Shown piece after piece: positions 43,254 through 51,685 of a stretch of 64,000 nt of DNA; positions within the stretch are counted from its first letter, which is position 1; every line of letters starts with the position of its first letter. Source of the DNA: Candidatus Abyssobacteria bacterium SURF_5 (GTDB lineage: Bacteria > Abyssobacteria > SURF-5); the NCBI GenBank assembly GCA_003598085.1, contig QZKU01000019.1:1-64000 (forward strand). The letters are read 5' to 3'. Under the pieces are notes generated by a model that was not told where the DNA came from, ran no database searches, and saw only the letters and a program-made list of their open reading frames with translations. The position numbers were made by a program, and so were the translations under genes.

Positions 43254-44408
43254 GTGAACGTGAATATGAATAATATCCGCTGCGGAAAAGCTACTACGCT
43301 GACCGAGCGGGAGAAGGACCTATTCGCAAAGCATCTCAGACAGCAGGGACTGTCCAATAACGTCTGGGATCTTTTCGATGAATGGGTTGCCAGATCAACT
43401 CGCCGAGTAAGCTTTTTCTATTTGAAACTGTTCACGGATGATGAATTGACAGGGCTTGGGCTTTTTGTGAAGATCAAGCCGTTTGATCTTCGCACTTCCT
43501 ATGCAGCTCTGAGAAAAAACTCCTTTCTCGGGCTATTGGGCGGCGGACTGTCGGCGCTTACAAACAACTGCGCCTACTTATCCTTTCGTAACCTGATTAC
43601 CTCTAATCTTAGCAGGCCCTTCTTTTATCGGGAGCCGGAAATGGCCGATGAAATGATGAAGGCCATCCTGACATGTTTGAGGAATGAAAAAGAAGCTGAT
43701 ATGGTTACGATCGTTGATACAGCTGTTCACGATGATGTCTATCAAACTGAAGGCTTTGCAAAATATCCCTCTCCCTCAGAAGCGTGGCTTGATGCGACAA
43801 GGTACAAGGACATATCCGAATACCTCGGGGAACACCGGAGCCTGAAGAAAAATTTGTCCAGAAGAAAGCAGTCCATAGTTTCCGAGGCGCGGCAGGGCCC
43901 GCTATCGGATAAAGATAAAGAGCAGGTAAAGGCGTGCGTTGAATGTTCAGTCGAATATAGCAGAGTCAACACTCCCTGCCAAAAATTCTTTGAGGACAAT
44001 ATATTTGAAACGGAGGTCTTCAACTCCGACAAATATCTCCACATTCTTGTCCGTGTCAATGAGACAATCTCCGGTTTCCATACTTTTCAAATCAGCGGCT
44101 CAAACATGGGTGGAGTTCTGGGAGGCTTCAACCGCGACCATTCCCGGAAGAGTTTTGCCTACGAGCGTGTGATAGTCACTTCGCTTGATTATGCGATCAA
44201 GAATAACATCAACCGAATTCACTACAGCCTGATCGACAACCAAACAAAGCTTCGCCTTGTTGAATGCCTTGAGCCGTGCGGCCTTTATTTCTATTCGAGA
44301 AATCCGTTAAATCGAACAGTGTTTAAGTTCACAAATAGATTCGGCGATCTATACCAACTGCAGCTATTAGAGAAGAAGGAAGCAAATAAAGAAAAGCAGC
44401 GCGAATGA
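43254..44408 (+). CDS. FemAB/GNAT-like acyltransferase-fold protein
   Basis: A 384-residue soluble protein not clearly assigned. The C-terminal half (SRRKQSIVSEAR, then VRVNETISGFHTFQISG and GVLGGFNRDHSRKSFAYERVIVTSLDYAIKN) has the pattern of FemAB/BioF2-type acetyltransferase folds, which transfer aminoacyl or acyl groups. The gene starts with GTG (or ATG at 43266) 63 bases after the QueG-like gene, probably in the same transcript. Substrate unknown. Confidence 0.55.
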   Translation: MNVNMNNIRCGKATTLTEREKDLFAKHLRQQGLSNNVWDLFDEWVARSTRRVSFFYLKLFTDDELTGLGLFVKIKPFDLRTSYAALRKNSFLGLLGGGLSALTNNCAYLSFRNLITSNLSRPFFYREPEMADEMMKAILTCLRNEKEADMVTIVDTAVHDDVYQTEGFAKYPSPSEAWLDATRYKDISEYLGEHRSLKKNLSRRKQSIVSEARQGPLSDKDKEQVKACVECSVEYSRVNTPCQKFFEDNIFETEVFNSDKYLHILVRVNETISGFHTFQISGSNMGGVLGGFNRDHSRKSFAYERVIVTSLDYAIKNNINRIHYSLIDNQTKLRLVECLEPCGLYFYSRNPLNRTVFKFTNRFGDLYQLQLLEKKEANKEKQRE

Positions 44409-44419
44409 TATGTCACATT

Positions 44420-44735
44420 CTCAGGCGCTCGAATCGCGCCGTTCAATCCGTTGGTCTTTGTCCTGAATTCCGCCTTGCTTCCCTATGCGCTGGCTATTGC
44501 CCGCTTTCGCATTTTCGATGTCGCGCCGGTGGCGCGCGACACCGTTATCGATCAGATTGGGTGACGGACTGATCGCTCTGGACCGCGTAGCAGATGTGAA
44601 TGAAGCGGCGCAGTCGCTCCGGGGTCTCGGCCGGTCGCAGGTGACCGGATCATCCCGCCTGTACTTTTTCCCTTCCTGGACTATCCCAAAACTGTCTCCA
44701 AAGTCCCGTTGTCTCCCAGAAAAAGGCCCGATATA
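44420..44735 (+). pseudogene. Relic of a 7TM-type sensor histidine kinase (membrane end plus PAS start)
   Basis: One frame from about 44442 reads PFNPLVFVLNSALLPYALAI then ARFRIFDVAPVARDTVIDQIG and stops at 44562. This is the conserved last helix and linker of histidine kinases with an N-terminal 7TM domain. The continuation DGLIALDRVADVNEAAQSLRG, expected directly after it as the start of a PAS domain, is in a different frame from about 44560. So at least one frameshift is present, and the rest of the kinase is missing. The flanking sequence to 44942 carries no gene. A decayed remnant, not a functional ORF. Confidence 0.7.
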
Positions 44736-44942
44736 GTCCGGTCGTTGGATACGCGCGCATGGCGATTTGCGGGGGGATCACATGAAAATAAAGCGGACGG
44801 TCGTCCTCTGCGGGAAGCACCTGTGTGAAAACGGCAAAGTTCTAATTCCCGCTCAACCCAGACACCTTGACCATGTAAGATATTGAAAAGAGATCAGCGA
44901 AACATTCTCCGGGTGGCCTCTTTGCCTTTTCTTTAGAATTCC

Positions 44943-45389
44943 TCATACGTATGGAGGTCTGCCTTTTGGCCACTGCGTATCGACCTGTTGAGAATACAGT
45001 TCGGACATGATTTTGACGAGTTCGGCGTTCTTCATGAAGATGCGCATATCGCCGCGTATCCTGATTGCTCCGCGCAAGCCGGCTTCGATGAAATCACGCA
45101 TGCCGGCAGCTATTTCTTCGAAAACGGTGGCCGGACCGCTGAAACGGAAGTCAAGTCCCTTGCCGTCCATTGTCTCGGAAAGTTCTTTGTATTCCTGGCA
45201 TTTTCCCTTATCGAACAGGATAAAGAAATATTTCGCCTGTCCGTTGCCGATATACGGTGATTTTCCGTCCCCCGCAATTTCAACGCAAATGCGCCACTGG
45301 CCCTGAGGCGCGCGAGCGGAGATGTCTTCGCGGCTGTTCACCAGCGCCTTCAGCGTGTCGTACCAGTCTATTGAATAGATATCAGCCAT
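44943..45389 (-). CDS. SCP2 sterol-carrier-domain protein
   Basis: A 148-residue protein of the SCP2 fold, a hydrophobic-pocket lipid-binding domain: WRICVEIAGDGKSPYI, then GLDFRFSGPATVFEEIAAGM and GLRGAIRIRGDMRIFMKNAELV follow the family pattern. The ATG at 45389 is preferred; the longer frame would overlap the preceding gene. It is the last gene of the GntR-led operon, 19 bases after a phytoene-desaturase-like gene. By analogy with UbiT, SCP2 proteins can present lipids to membrane-associated enzymes; the bound lipid here is unknown. Confidence 0.8.
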   Translation of the reverse strand: MADIYSIDWYDTLKALVNSREDISARAPQGQWRICVEIAGDGKSPYIGNGQAKYFFILFDKGKCQEYKELSETMDGKGLDFRFSGPATVFEEIAAGMRDFIEAGLRGAIRIRGDMRIFMKNAELVKIMSELYSQQVDTQWPKGRPPYV

Positions 45390-45408
45390 ATTCCCCCCCG
45401 CCAATTTT

Positions 45409-47025
45409 TCAGTATCCTCTGTCCGCTTGTTCCCAGAGCCTCGGAAGTCCGAAGTCCTGCGCGATAGACTTGAAGGCATTGTATCCGCATGCCGCAAACA
45501 CGCCGCCGGACGGATGCGTATATGGCCCACAAAGATACAGCCCGTCTATCTCGGTTCGATATTGTGACGCCTCGGGAAACGGCCTCATCCAGCCCGCCTG
45601 ATCGGCTGCAAGCGAGCCGTTTGAAAAGCAGCCTTCACGCATCAGCATTGTCTGCTCCATGTCGAGGGGTGTATAGAGTGTGTGGGCGAGCACATTAGCG
45701 CACGTCATATTGGGCGCATATTTTTCCCAATGATTGCGAAATTTGTCGTTGTAGGTGGATCGGACTTTATCCCATTCCGCGGGCGTCAGTTCGCTTGCCT
45801 TCGGGAAGAAAAACCATCCGCTCATTGAGTGCCTGCCGGGTGGCGCCTGTGTCGGGTCCCAAAGTGAATTTACCCAGGTGCCGGCGCCGGGCGTGCCGGG
45901 TATCTTGCCCTGTGTCGCTTCCCTGATATAGTTAATCATCTCCTCGGGTGTTTCGAAGCCGACGATCGTGTAAAACGTCTTGTTGATATTCGGATCCCAT
46001 TTCGCCGACTTGTAATCCGGTGCCTCCTTCAGGGCAAATGAGGTCGTGCCCAGGCAATGGTCGGGTCCTATTCTGAAATTCTTGACCCGTTTGATCCACA
46101 GCTCGCTAAGGTTTTGCTTGCCCACAAGATCGAACAGCGTTTGCTTGAGGTCGGCATTGCTGGCAATCAGTTTCTTCGCTTCAAACTGTGTTCCGTCCTC
46201 CAGCCTGACGCCGGCGGCGCGACCGTTCTTGATAATGATCTCGCGCACGAGCGAGTTCTCGCGCATGGCGACTCCTTCCCGCCTGCACGCGCTCTCCATG
46301 GCGTGGCTGAGCGTGTGGGTCCCGCCGACACACATCTTCCAGATGCCGATGAGCCACAGGATACAGGCGATGAAAGAAAAGCCGGTCGCGGTCCACTCCG
46401 GCGGGGTGCCCCACTCTAACACTTGGCGATAAAGCATCGTCCTGAGTTCAGGGGTTTCAAACGTTTCGTCAATAATCACCCTGACTGATTTATTCAGCAT
46501 TTCCTTGCCGAGGCCGAGATGCTCGAGCAAAGCGATCGTGATGTCCTCCGGGCCGTGAAGCGAATCGTCGGGAGGCATAACAGGAGGATTCCAGTACAGC
46601 ATGCAGAATAGATGATCGACTTCCATGGTCTTGCGTTTCAACTCGCAAAACGTCTCGGCATCCTGCTTCGAGTATTGCGCGATGCTCTTATAGGTGAGGT
46701 CAAGGTGCTGCGGATTGTGAACGATTATCGGCGGCCGCCCATCGGCGAAAGTGATGCCGCATTGATTGACTGGATAAATCATCTTTGCGCCCAGTTTCTC
46801 AAGCCCGAAGTCGTGATAGAAGGGCATGTAATCGATGAATTCCATGTACTGCGCGTGGGTGTTGTGCAGAAAACCGGGAAGCGTCACTTCCTCCGTCGCA
46901 AGACCGCTTCCCCATTCATGTCGCCGCTCGAGCACCAGCGTTTGCATCCCCGCGCGCTGCAGATACGCGGCCAGCGTCAGCCCGTTATGACCGCCGCCTA
47001 TCACTATCGCGTCATACGCTTTCAT
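45409..47025 (-). CDS. Phytoene-desaturase-like NAD(P)/FAD oxidoreductase (second copy)
   Basis: A 538-residue CrtI/PYROXD2-type flavoenzyme: YDAIVIGGGHNGLTLAAYLQRAG (FAD loop), LERRHEWGSG, and a C-terminal GLYLCGPYTHPSGGVFAACGYNA block that completes the FAD site. The family catalyses desaturation, isomerisation or ketolation of isoprenoid-type chains. It lies between two SCP2-domain genes and shares its layout with the paralogue at 47576-49168. GGGAGGA precedes the ATG. No carotenoid synthase genes (crtB) are in view, so a non-carotenoid lipid is plausible. Confidence 0.85.
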   Translation of the reverse strand: MKAYDAIVIGGGHNGLTLAAYLQRAGMQTLVLERRHEWGSGLATEEVTLPGFLHNTHAQYMEFIDYMPFYHDFGLEKLGAKMIYPVNQCGITFADGRPPIIVHNPQHLDLTYKSIAQYSKQDAETFCELKRKTMEVDHLFCMLYWNPPVMPPDDSLHGPEDITIALLEHLGLGKEMLNKSVRVIIDETFETPELRTMLYRQVLEWGTPPEWTATGFSFIACILWLIGIWKMCVGGTHTLSHAMESACRREGVAMRENSLVREIIIKNGRAAGVRLEDGTQFEAKKLIASNADLKQTLFDLVGKQNLSELWIKRVKNFRIGPDHCLGTTSFALKEAPDYKSAKWDPNINKTFYTIVGFETPEEMINYIREATQGKIPGTPGAGTWVNSLWDPTQAPPGRHSMSGWFFFPKASELTPAEWDKVRSTYNDKFRNHWEKYAPNMTCANVLAHTLYTPLDMEQTMLMREGCFSNGSLAADQAGWMRPFPEASQYRTEIDGLYLCGPYTHPSGGVFAACGYNAFKSIAQDFGLPRLWEQADRGY

Positions 47026-47065
47026 TGTTCAGGTATCCTCCCTGCTCATCTCCGGGGAGCCAAGG

Positions 47066-47554
47066 TCATCTTAGCGCGAGAAGCGCCGCCATCCCCAATA
47101 TTACTGCGGCCCCCGCTGCCGCGAGCATCCATCCGACGGGCCATGTCGCAGGCTTGTCGTCAGCCCTCATTTCTGCGGGCAGGCTCATGAATCTGGCCAC
47201 GCGAAACGCAAAAAGCGGGTGTCTCCATGCGGATTCGATTTTGAGCTTCCCGCTCATTATCTTTTCAATTGCTTTTCCTGATCCGCTTGAGGCGGCTTCG
47301 GCAATATCAAAAATGCCTCCCCGCATGGACAAGTCCGCATTCGGAAAGCATCCGCTGGATATCTCTATGCTGTCGCCCTTGAATTGAACAGTCACACCGA
47401 TGTTGCCTTCCGATGCTTCAATAGCCATCTTTCCTCGTATTCTGCAGGCTTGCCTGCGCTTGTATTCACAATCGCCCAGGTTCTGCTCAAAGTACTGGAA
47501 CAACATCATCGCCAGCCCGCTTGGCTCGCCATTTCCTTCAAGACTCACCTTCAC
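47066..47554 (-). CDS. SCP2-domain protein with C-terminal membrane anchor
   Basis: A 162-residue protein: SCP2-like core with GNIGVTVQFKGDSIEISSG, ADLSMRGGIFDIAEAA and KAIEKIMSGKLKIESAWRHP, then a single hydrophobic helix at the extreme C-terminus (VGWMLAAAGAAVILGMAALL). The tail would hold the lipid-binding domain on the membrane. The start is GTG, with GAGGTC upstream. It sits between two phytoene-desaturase-like genes. The anchored SCP2 arrangement is unusual; typical bacterial SCP2 proteins are soluble. Confidence 0.75.
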   Translation of the reverse strand: MKVSLEGNGEPSGLAMMLFQYFEQNLGDCEYKRRQACRIRGKMAIEASEGNIGVTVQFKGDSIEISSGCFPNADLSMRGGIFDIAEAASSGSGKAIEKIMSGKLKIESAWRHPLFAFRVARFMSLPAEMRADDKPATWPVGWMLAAAGAAVILGMAALLALR

Positions 47555-47575
47555 GCCATCGACCTCTACAGGGAG

Positions 47576-49168
47576 TTAGACCTTCTTCCACCATTTTTCC
47601 AGGCCATAATCGTCGGCTATCACCTGGAGTGCATTATATGCGGGAGCGAAAGTGATATACCCGTGCGGATGCTGGGTGGAGCCGCACATGTACAATCCCT
47701 TGATCGGGGTTCTGTATTGGGAAAGGGCAGGGAAGGGGCGCTGTGAAAGCAGGTTGTCGGGCGCAATGGCGCCAAGCATCCAGTCGCCGCGAACCATGTT
47801 CACCAGCCTGTCTGAGATCTCCTTGGGCGTATAGGGAACATATTCGATGATCGCGTTGCGATCCAGATTCGGCGCATATGCGCGCCACTTCGCTATGCAC
47901 CGCTCGGCGTAATCCGTTTTCACTTCGTCCCAGGCATTCTCATTCCCGTCAATCTGAAACGGAGCGAACTGCCTGATGAGACCGGTGTACTTTCCGGTAG
48001 GCGCGTCGGTGGGATCAAAAAGTGAATTGACGGCGCAGTTGAGCTTTGGGTCCGCCAGCTTTCCATTCCTGACCAGCGCGAAGTCCTTATTCAGATCCGA
48101 CAGCGATTCATATCCCACATTCATTACCCATGCCTGGTTGATGTCGGGATCGAAGGCGGCGGCCGTATACTGTGGCGGCTCGTTCATTGCAAGGTGGACG
48201 CTGAACAGCGACCAGTCCTTGTGCCTGCAATTCTTCACCTTCTCGATGAAGAGTTTGTCCGTGATTTCGCTGTCGAGAAATTTCAGAAACGTCTGCTCGA
48301 GATCCACGTTACTCGCGACCAGCTTTTTCGCTTCGATTTGCGAGCCATCCAGCAACTTCACGCCGGCAGCCCGGCCGTCCCTGGTCAGAATCTTTTCGAC
48401 AGGTGCGGCCGGATGCACGATGCCGCCATCCGCAAGCAGGGTCCACCAGAGGGCGTGCGCCAGTTTATGAGATCCACCGATGCAACATTGCCAATTGTCG
48501 ATCTTGCCGGCGAGCAAAGGAAAAGAAATCGCGAGTCCGCGCACGTCGTTACTGTATGCGCATACGGCCGCATGAAATGCCAGCATGGTCTTGATCTTTT
48601 CGTTTTCGAAATGCTGGTTCAGGAAATCATTGATGCTCAGGCTGCGCAGGCGCGCCCGCAGGAACTCGGATTTATCTTCGACTCCCCAGACAGTGAGCGC
48701 ATTTGTAATTTCGTTCAGGTCGATGGGCGGCGCGAACATGAGGGTGCCGACCAGGAGGTCGAGGAATCCTTTCACTTCCCCGTAAAGCCGGAGCCAGGTG
48801 TCGGCGTCCTGTTCCGAAAAGCGAGCCATTGACTGGTACGTCTTGTTCATATCCGTATGGATAGTAAGTGAGGTTCCGTCCCGAAAGACGCTTCCCATTT
48901 GGACCGGGGGGTGGGCATAGGTGAGGCCATGCTCGAAGAGTCTCAGGTCGTCATACACCGGCGAAACACCGACAAGCGTATGATAATTTGAATGGACATT
49001 ATGCAGAAAGCCGGGCCGCGTGAGCTCCTCTGTACAGAGGCCCCCGCCTTCCTCGTGCCTCCTCTCAAAGATGCCGACGCTCCATCCGCACTTCGCGAGA
49101 TAACACCCGAGCGCCATGCCATTATGGCCCGCTCCGATGATCACCGCGTCAAAACTTGCATCAGCCAT
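47576..49168 (-). CDS. Phytoene-desaturase-like NAD(P)/FAD oxidoreductase (first copy)
   Basis: A 530-residue paralogue of the 45409-47025 enzyme. FDAVIIGAGHNGMALGCYLAKCG and LCTEELTRPGFLHNVHSN give the FAD domain; GLYMCGSTQHPHGYITFAPAYNAL is the C-terminal signature. ATG is preceded by GGGGGATGA. It is the first structural gene after the GntR regulator, before the anchored SCP2 protein. Two related enzymes could act on successive bonds of one substrate or form a heterodimer. Confidence 0.85.
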   Translation of the reverse strand: MADASFDAVIIGAGHNGMALGCYLAKCGWSVGIFERRHEEGGGLCTEELTRPGFLHNVHSNYHTLVGVSPVYDDLRLFEHGLTYAHPPVQMGSVFRDGTSLTIHTDMNKTYQSMARFSEQDADTWLRLYGEVKGFLDLLVGTLMFAPPIDLNEITNALTVWGVEDKSEFLRARLRSLSINDFLNQHFENEKIKTMLAFHAAVCAYSNDVRGLAISFPLLAGKIDNWQCCIGGSHKLAHALWWTLLADGGIVHPAAPVEKILTRDGRAAGVKLLDGSQIEAKKLVASNVDLEQTFLKFLDSEITDKLFIEKVKNCRHKDWSLFSVHLAMNEPPQYTAAAFDPDINQAWVMNVGYESLSDLNKDFALVRNGKLADPKLNCAVNSLFDPTDAPTGKYTGLIRQFAPFQIDGNENAWDEVKTDYAERCIAKWRAYAPNLDRNAIIEYVPYTPKEISDRLVNMVRGDWMLGAIAPDNLLSQRPFPALSQYRTPIKGLYMCGSTQHPHGYITFAPAYNALQVIADDYGLEKWWKKV

Positions 49169-49247
49169 CAGTCATCCCCCTCCCGCCTGACTTCTGGACA
49201 AATATTTGTCGCGTTATTTGGACTGCCCCGGCATGCTCGAGGGGGAG

Positions 49248-49991
49248 TCATTTTCCAAGAGCCACGCTTTCCATGCAGTCGTAGTGTTCTTTCATGCATC
49301 TCCTGGCGGAGATGGGATTATGCGATTCGATAGCCTTGAGAATTTTTTTGTGGCCGTCGAAGATTTCTCTGGCGACCTTCTCCAACTTCTTCTCATCCAT
49401 GTTCTGGTATGTCAGGACGAGCGAGCGCGATTGTGCAACCAGTGCGATGAGCATGCTGTAGATCTGGGAGAGGACCGGATTCTGAGCGGCGGCCGCGAGG
49501 GCCCGGTGATAAGATAAATGGATAGCGGCCGGATTCTGCGTGTCTTCCGATTCCTTCACTTTCTGAGCCATCTTCCGAATATGCGCAGGCTTCGCGCGTT
49601 CGGCGGCCAACCCGGCCGTCTCGATGCCCACGATTCTGGCCGATTCAAGCGCCTGTTCGAGAGACGCTGCACCCGTGGTAAGCGACAGGCCGAGATACCG
49701 GTTTTCTTCCGGCCTGCAAATGGTCGTGCCGGGAACATCCCGTCTGATAATTCCGAGGATCTCCAGCGCCTTCATCGCCTCTCGGACCGATCCGCGTCCG
49801 ACTTTGAACGATTCGCAGAGCTCTCTTTCAGGCGGCAGTCTGTCTCCCGCCTTCAGTTTTCCCGTCACGATCATGGAGAGAATCTGGTCGACGATCTCTC
49901 CTGAAAGAGTCGTTTTTTCAACGGGACGGAAATGTAAAGCGCCGTCTTGCGGCGCGGAATCCGCAGACTTGGACGCATTCAGGGTTGCCAT
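49248..49991 (-). CDS. GntR-family regulator, FadR subfamily (FCD domain)
   Basis: A 247-residue regulator. Winged helix at residues 35-95: LSGEIVDQILSMIVTGKLKAGDRLPPERELCESFKVGRGSVREAMKALE, shown only in part here, is the standard GntR signature; the all-helical FCD ligand domain follows with its Asp/His metal-site pattern (HLSYHRALAAAAQNPVL, EHYDCME). The ATG at 49991 has GGAGAGGA at proper distance. It heads the operon of two phytoene-desaturase-like and two SCP2 genes, and a FadR-type operator lies about 100 bases upstream. Ligand unknown; members sense acyl-CoAs, keto acids or lactate. Confidence 0.9.
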   Translation of the reverse strand: MATLNASKSADSAPQDGALHFRPVEKTTLSGEIVDQILSMIVTGKLKAGDRLPPERELCESFKVGRGSVREAMKALEILGIIRRDVPGTTICRPEENRYLGLSLTTGAASLEQALESARIVGIETAGLAAERAKPAHIRKMAQKVKESEDTQNPAAIHLSYHRALAAAAQNPVLSQIYSMLIALVAQSRSLVLTYQNMDEKKLEKVAREIFDGHKKILKAIESHNPISARRCMKEHYDCMESVALGK

Positions 49992-50084
49992 GATCATTCC
50001 TCTCCTGTTCTGATTTCCACTTGCCGGCAAAGTGAAGAGGGCCGGTATTGCGCCGCACCCCCTGAACCGGATTTGCCGCTATTA

Positions 50085-50105
50085 TCACATGGTATGACCA
50101 TGTGA
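50085..50105. promoter_or_regulatory. FadR/GntR-type operator
   Basis: TCACATGGT-ATG-ACCATGTGA is a perfect 9+3+9 inverted repeat. Its core TGGTnnnACCA is the known consensus of the FadR subfamily of GntR regulators. It lies about 95 bases upstream of the gene for such a regulator, just downstream of a -10-like element. Confidence 0.85.
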
Positions 50106-50107
50106 CT

Positions 50108-50134
50108 TTATTATATTTCTTTGGGATGTGTCAA
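50108..50134 (-). promoter_or_regulatory. Promoter of the GntR-led operon
   Basis: On the minus strand TTGACA (50134-50129) precedes TATAAT (50115-50110) at 13 bases and TAATAA (50113-50108) at 15 bases. The spacing is short, so the exact -10 is uncertain, but the pair directly abuts the operator. Confidence 0.5.
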
Positions 50135-50227
50135 GCTGACGCCGGGCTGGAGGCTCATAAATACAAGTTCGGGGAATTGCATCCTATACTGAATGGTTTC
50201 GCAGAATCGCCAAGTCTCAACGCATAG

Positions 50228-51415
50228 TCAGCCGCTCTTGATGCCGAGGATATCCATTACGTCGAGTTCTGAGAGCGGTACGGGCGAAAACATCATACCT
50301 GGTTCGATGACGCACGCAGACACTAATTCCGAAGGCTTTCCTTCGAATTGTCCCATAACATCCTCAAGTCTTGGCAGGCCGATGGTGGATATCATATTTT
50401 CTATTGCATCAATTGCTGCATCGGCAACTGCCTCCTCGCCGGCATAGTCTTCGGGCGCCAGCCCAAAGATGCAAGCGATCTTTCGGAACTTGCCTGATTG
50501 AGCGCTTTTCAGCTTCCTCAGCCCCTGCGGGAGAACTGCGCTGCAGGCGGCGCCATGCGGCACATGACACCTTGCGCCAAGAACATGTCCGATCGCATGA
50601 GCGAAATGAGGCATCGCATGGCTGATTGCCATGCCCGCCATGGTTGCGGCCACGCTCATGCCGGCTCGGGCCTCGTCGTCCTCTCCGTCTTTCACGGCTC
50701 TCGGGAGGAATTTGGCCGCTAATTCCATTGCATAGAGAGAGAGGGAGTCGCTGATAGGACTGGATAGGGTTGACAGATAGGCTTCAATTGAATGACAGAA
50801 TGCATCTATCCCCGTGACAGCGGTCAGATCCGGCGGCATCGAGTAGGTGAGCAGGGGATCGACGAGCGCGACGTTTGGACACATGTTGGCGCTTATCACC
50901 ACCCGTTTGGAGGAGTCATCGCCATGGGTGAATACCGCCATAGAGGTTACCTCGCTGCCAGTGCCGGCCGTGGTGGGAATACATAGAAGCGGCGGAAGAT
51001 TCGGTGGCGCTTGGCGCTCCTGCGTCAAATCGTATTCCCGGATTGACCCGCCTCCCCCGATGATGCAACCGGCCATCTTGGCGGTATCGATCGAGCTGCC
51101 TCCGCCAATGGCAATAATGCCATTACATTCATTCTCCCGGTAAGCATTGACGCATGCGCTCACTGTTCTTTCGGGCACTTCCGGCTCGACATTGGCCCAC
51201 ACCGCGTGTTTGATCTTCGCGCCCTCCAGGGTTTCTACGGCTGTGGCCAATCCTTCTGATTCCGCCGTGATCGGGCCAGTGACAATCAAAGCTTTCTCTA
51301 TCTCAAGATCGCGCGCGGCGGCGCCCGTTGAGGTTACGACACCGTTGTTCAAAAATAGTTTTGTTTGCATCACAAAATTTAATTCATACCGTGCATCACC
51401 CGCAAAGTAAGACAT
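50228..51415 (-). CDS. Iron-containing alcohol dehydrogenase
   Basis: A 395-residue group III (iron-dependent) alcohol dehydrogenase, an NAD(P)H-linked oxidoreductase of short alcohols, lactaldehyde or semialdehydes. GIIAIGGGSSIDTAKMAG binds the cofactor; ALVDPLLTYSMPP, TGIDAFCHSIEAYLS and the metal-ligand block PHFAHAIGHVLGARCHVPHG are all present. The ATG at 51415 is chosen because AAGGAGGA lies eight bases upstream and it gives the family length; the longer frame adds 96 unrelated residues. It is divergent from the cytochrome operon. Confidence 0.92.
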   Translation of the reverse strand: MSYFAGDARYELNFVMQTKLFLNNGVVTSTGAAARDLEIEKALIVTGPITAESEGLATAVETLEGAKIKHAVWANVEPEVPERTVSACVNAYRENECNGIIAIGGGSSIDTAKMAGCIIGGGGSIREYDLTQERQAPPNLPPLLCIPTTAGTGSEVTSMAVFTHGDDSSKRVVISANMCPNVALVDPLLTYSMPPDLTAVTGIDAFCHSIEAYLSTLSSPISDSLSLYAMELAAKFLPRAVKDGEDDEARAGMSVAATMAGMAISHAMPHFAHAIGHVLGARCHVPHGAACSAVLPQGLRKLKSAQSGKFRKIACIFGLAPEDYAGEEAVADAAIDAIENMISTIGLPRLEDVMGQFEGKPSELVSACVIEPGMMFSPVPLSELDVMDILGIKSG

Positions 51416-51685
51416 GAGGCAATCCTCCTTCGGTTTGGAAAACCAGGAAATTTTGATTCGTATATCGCAGGGTGTCTCCCAGCTTCTCAGACCCGGGCAG
51501 AGTTGCGGGCTCTTTGTAGGATTTTCATTTGACGACCATATAAATTTTACACAGCGGGACATAGGCTTTACCCTTTCCTCCGAGCCCGGCATCATCCAAA
51601 GCCCTTGGTTCCAAGTAGTTTCCTGACGATGCCGCGCCTGCGTGCTCTTGATGGCATACATATTGAATATCAAGAATGAAGCCAT
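51416..51685. other. Divergent region between the alcohol dehydrogenase and the cytochrome operon
   Basis: About 270 bases. No operator comparable to the FadR-type site was found; a small inverted repeat CTTGG-TT-CCAAG lies at 51604-51615. Promoter boxes are unclear on both strands. Confidence 0.35.
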
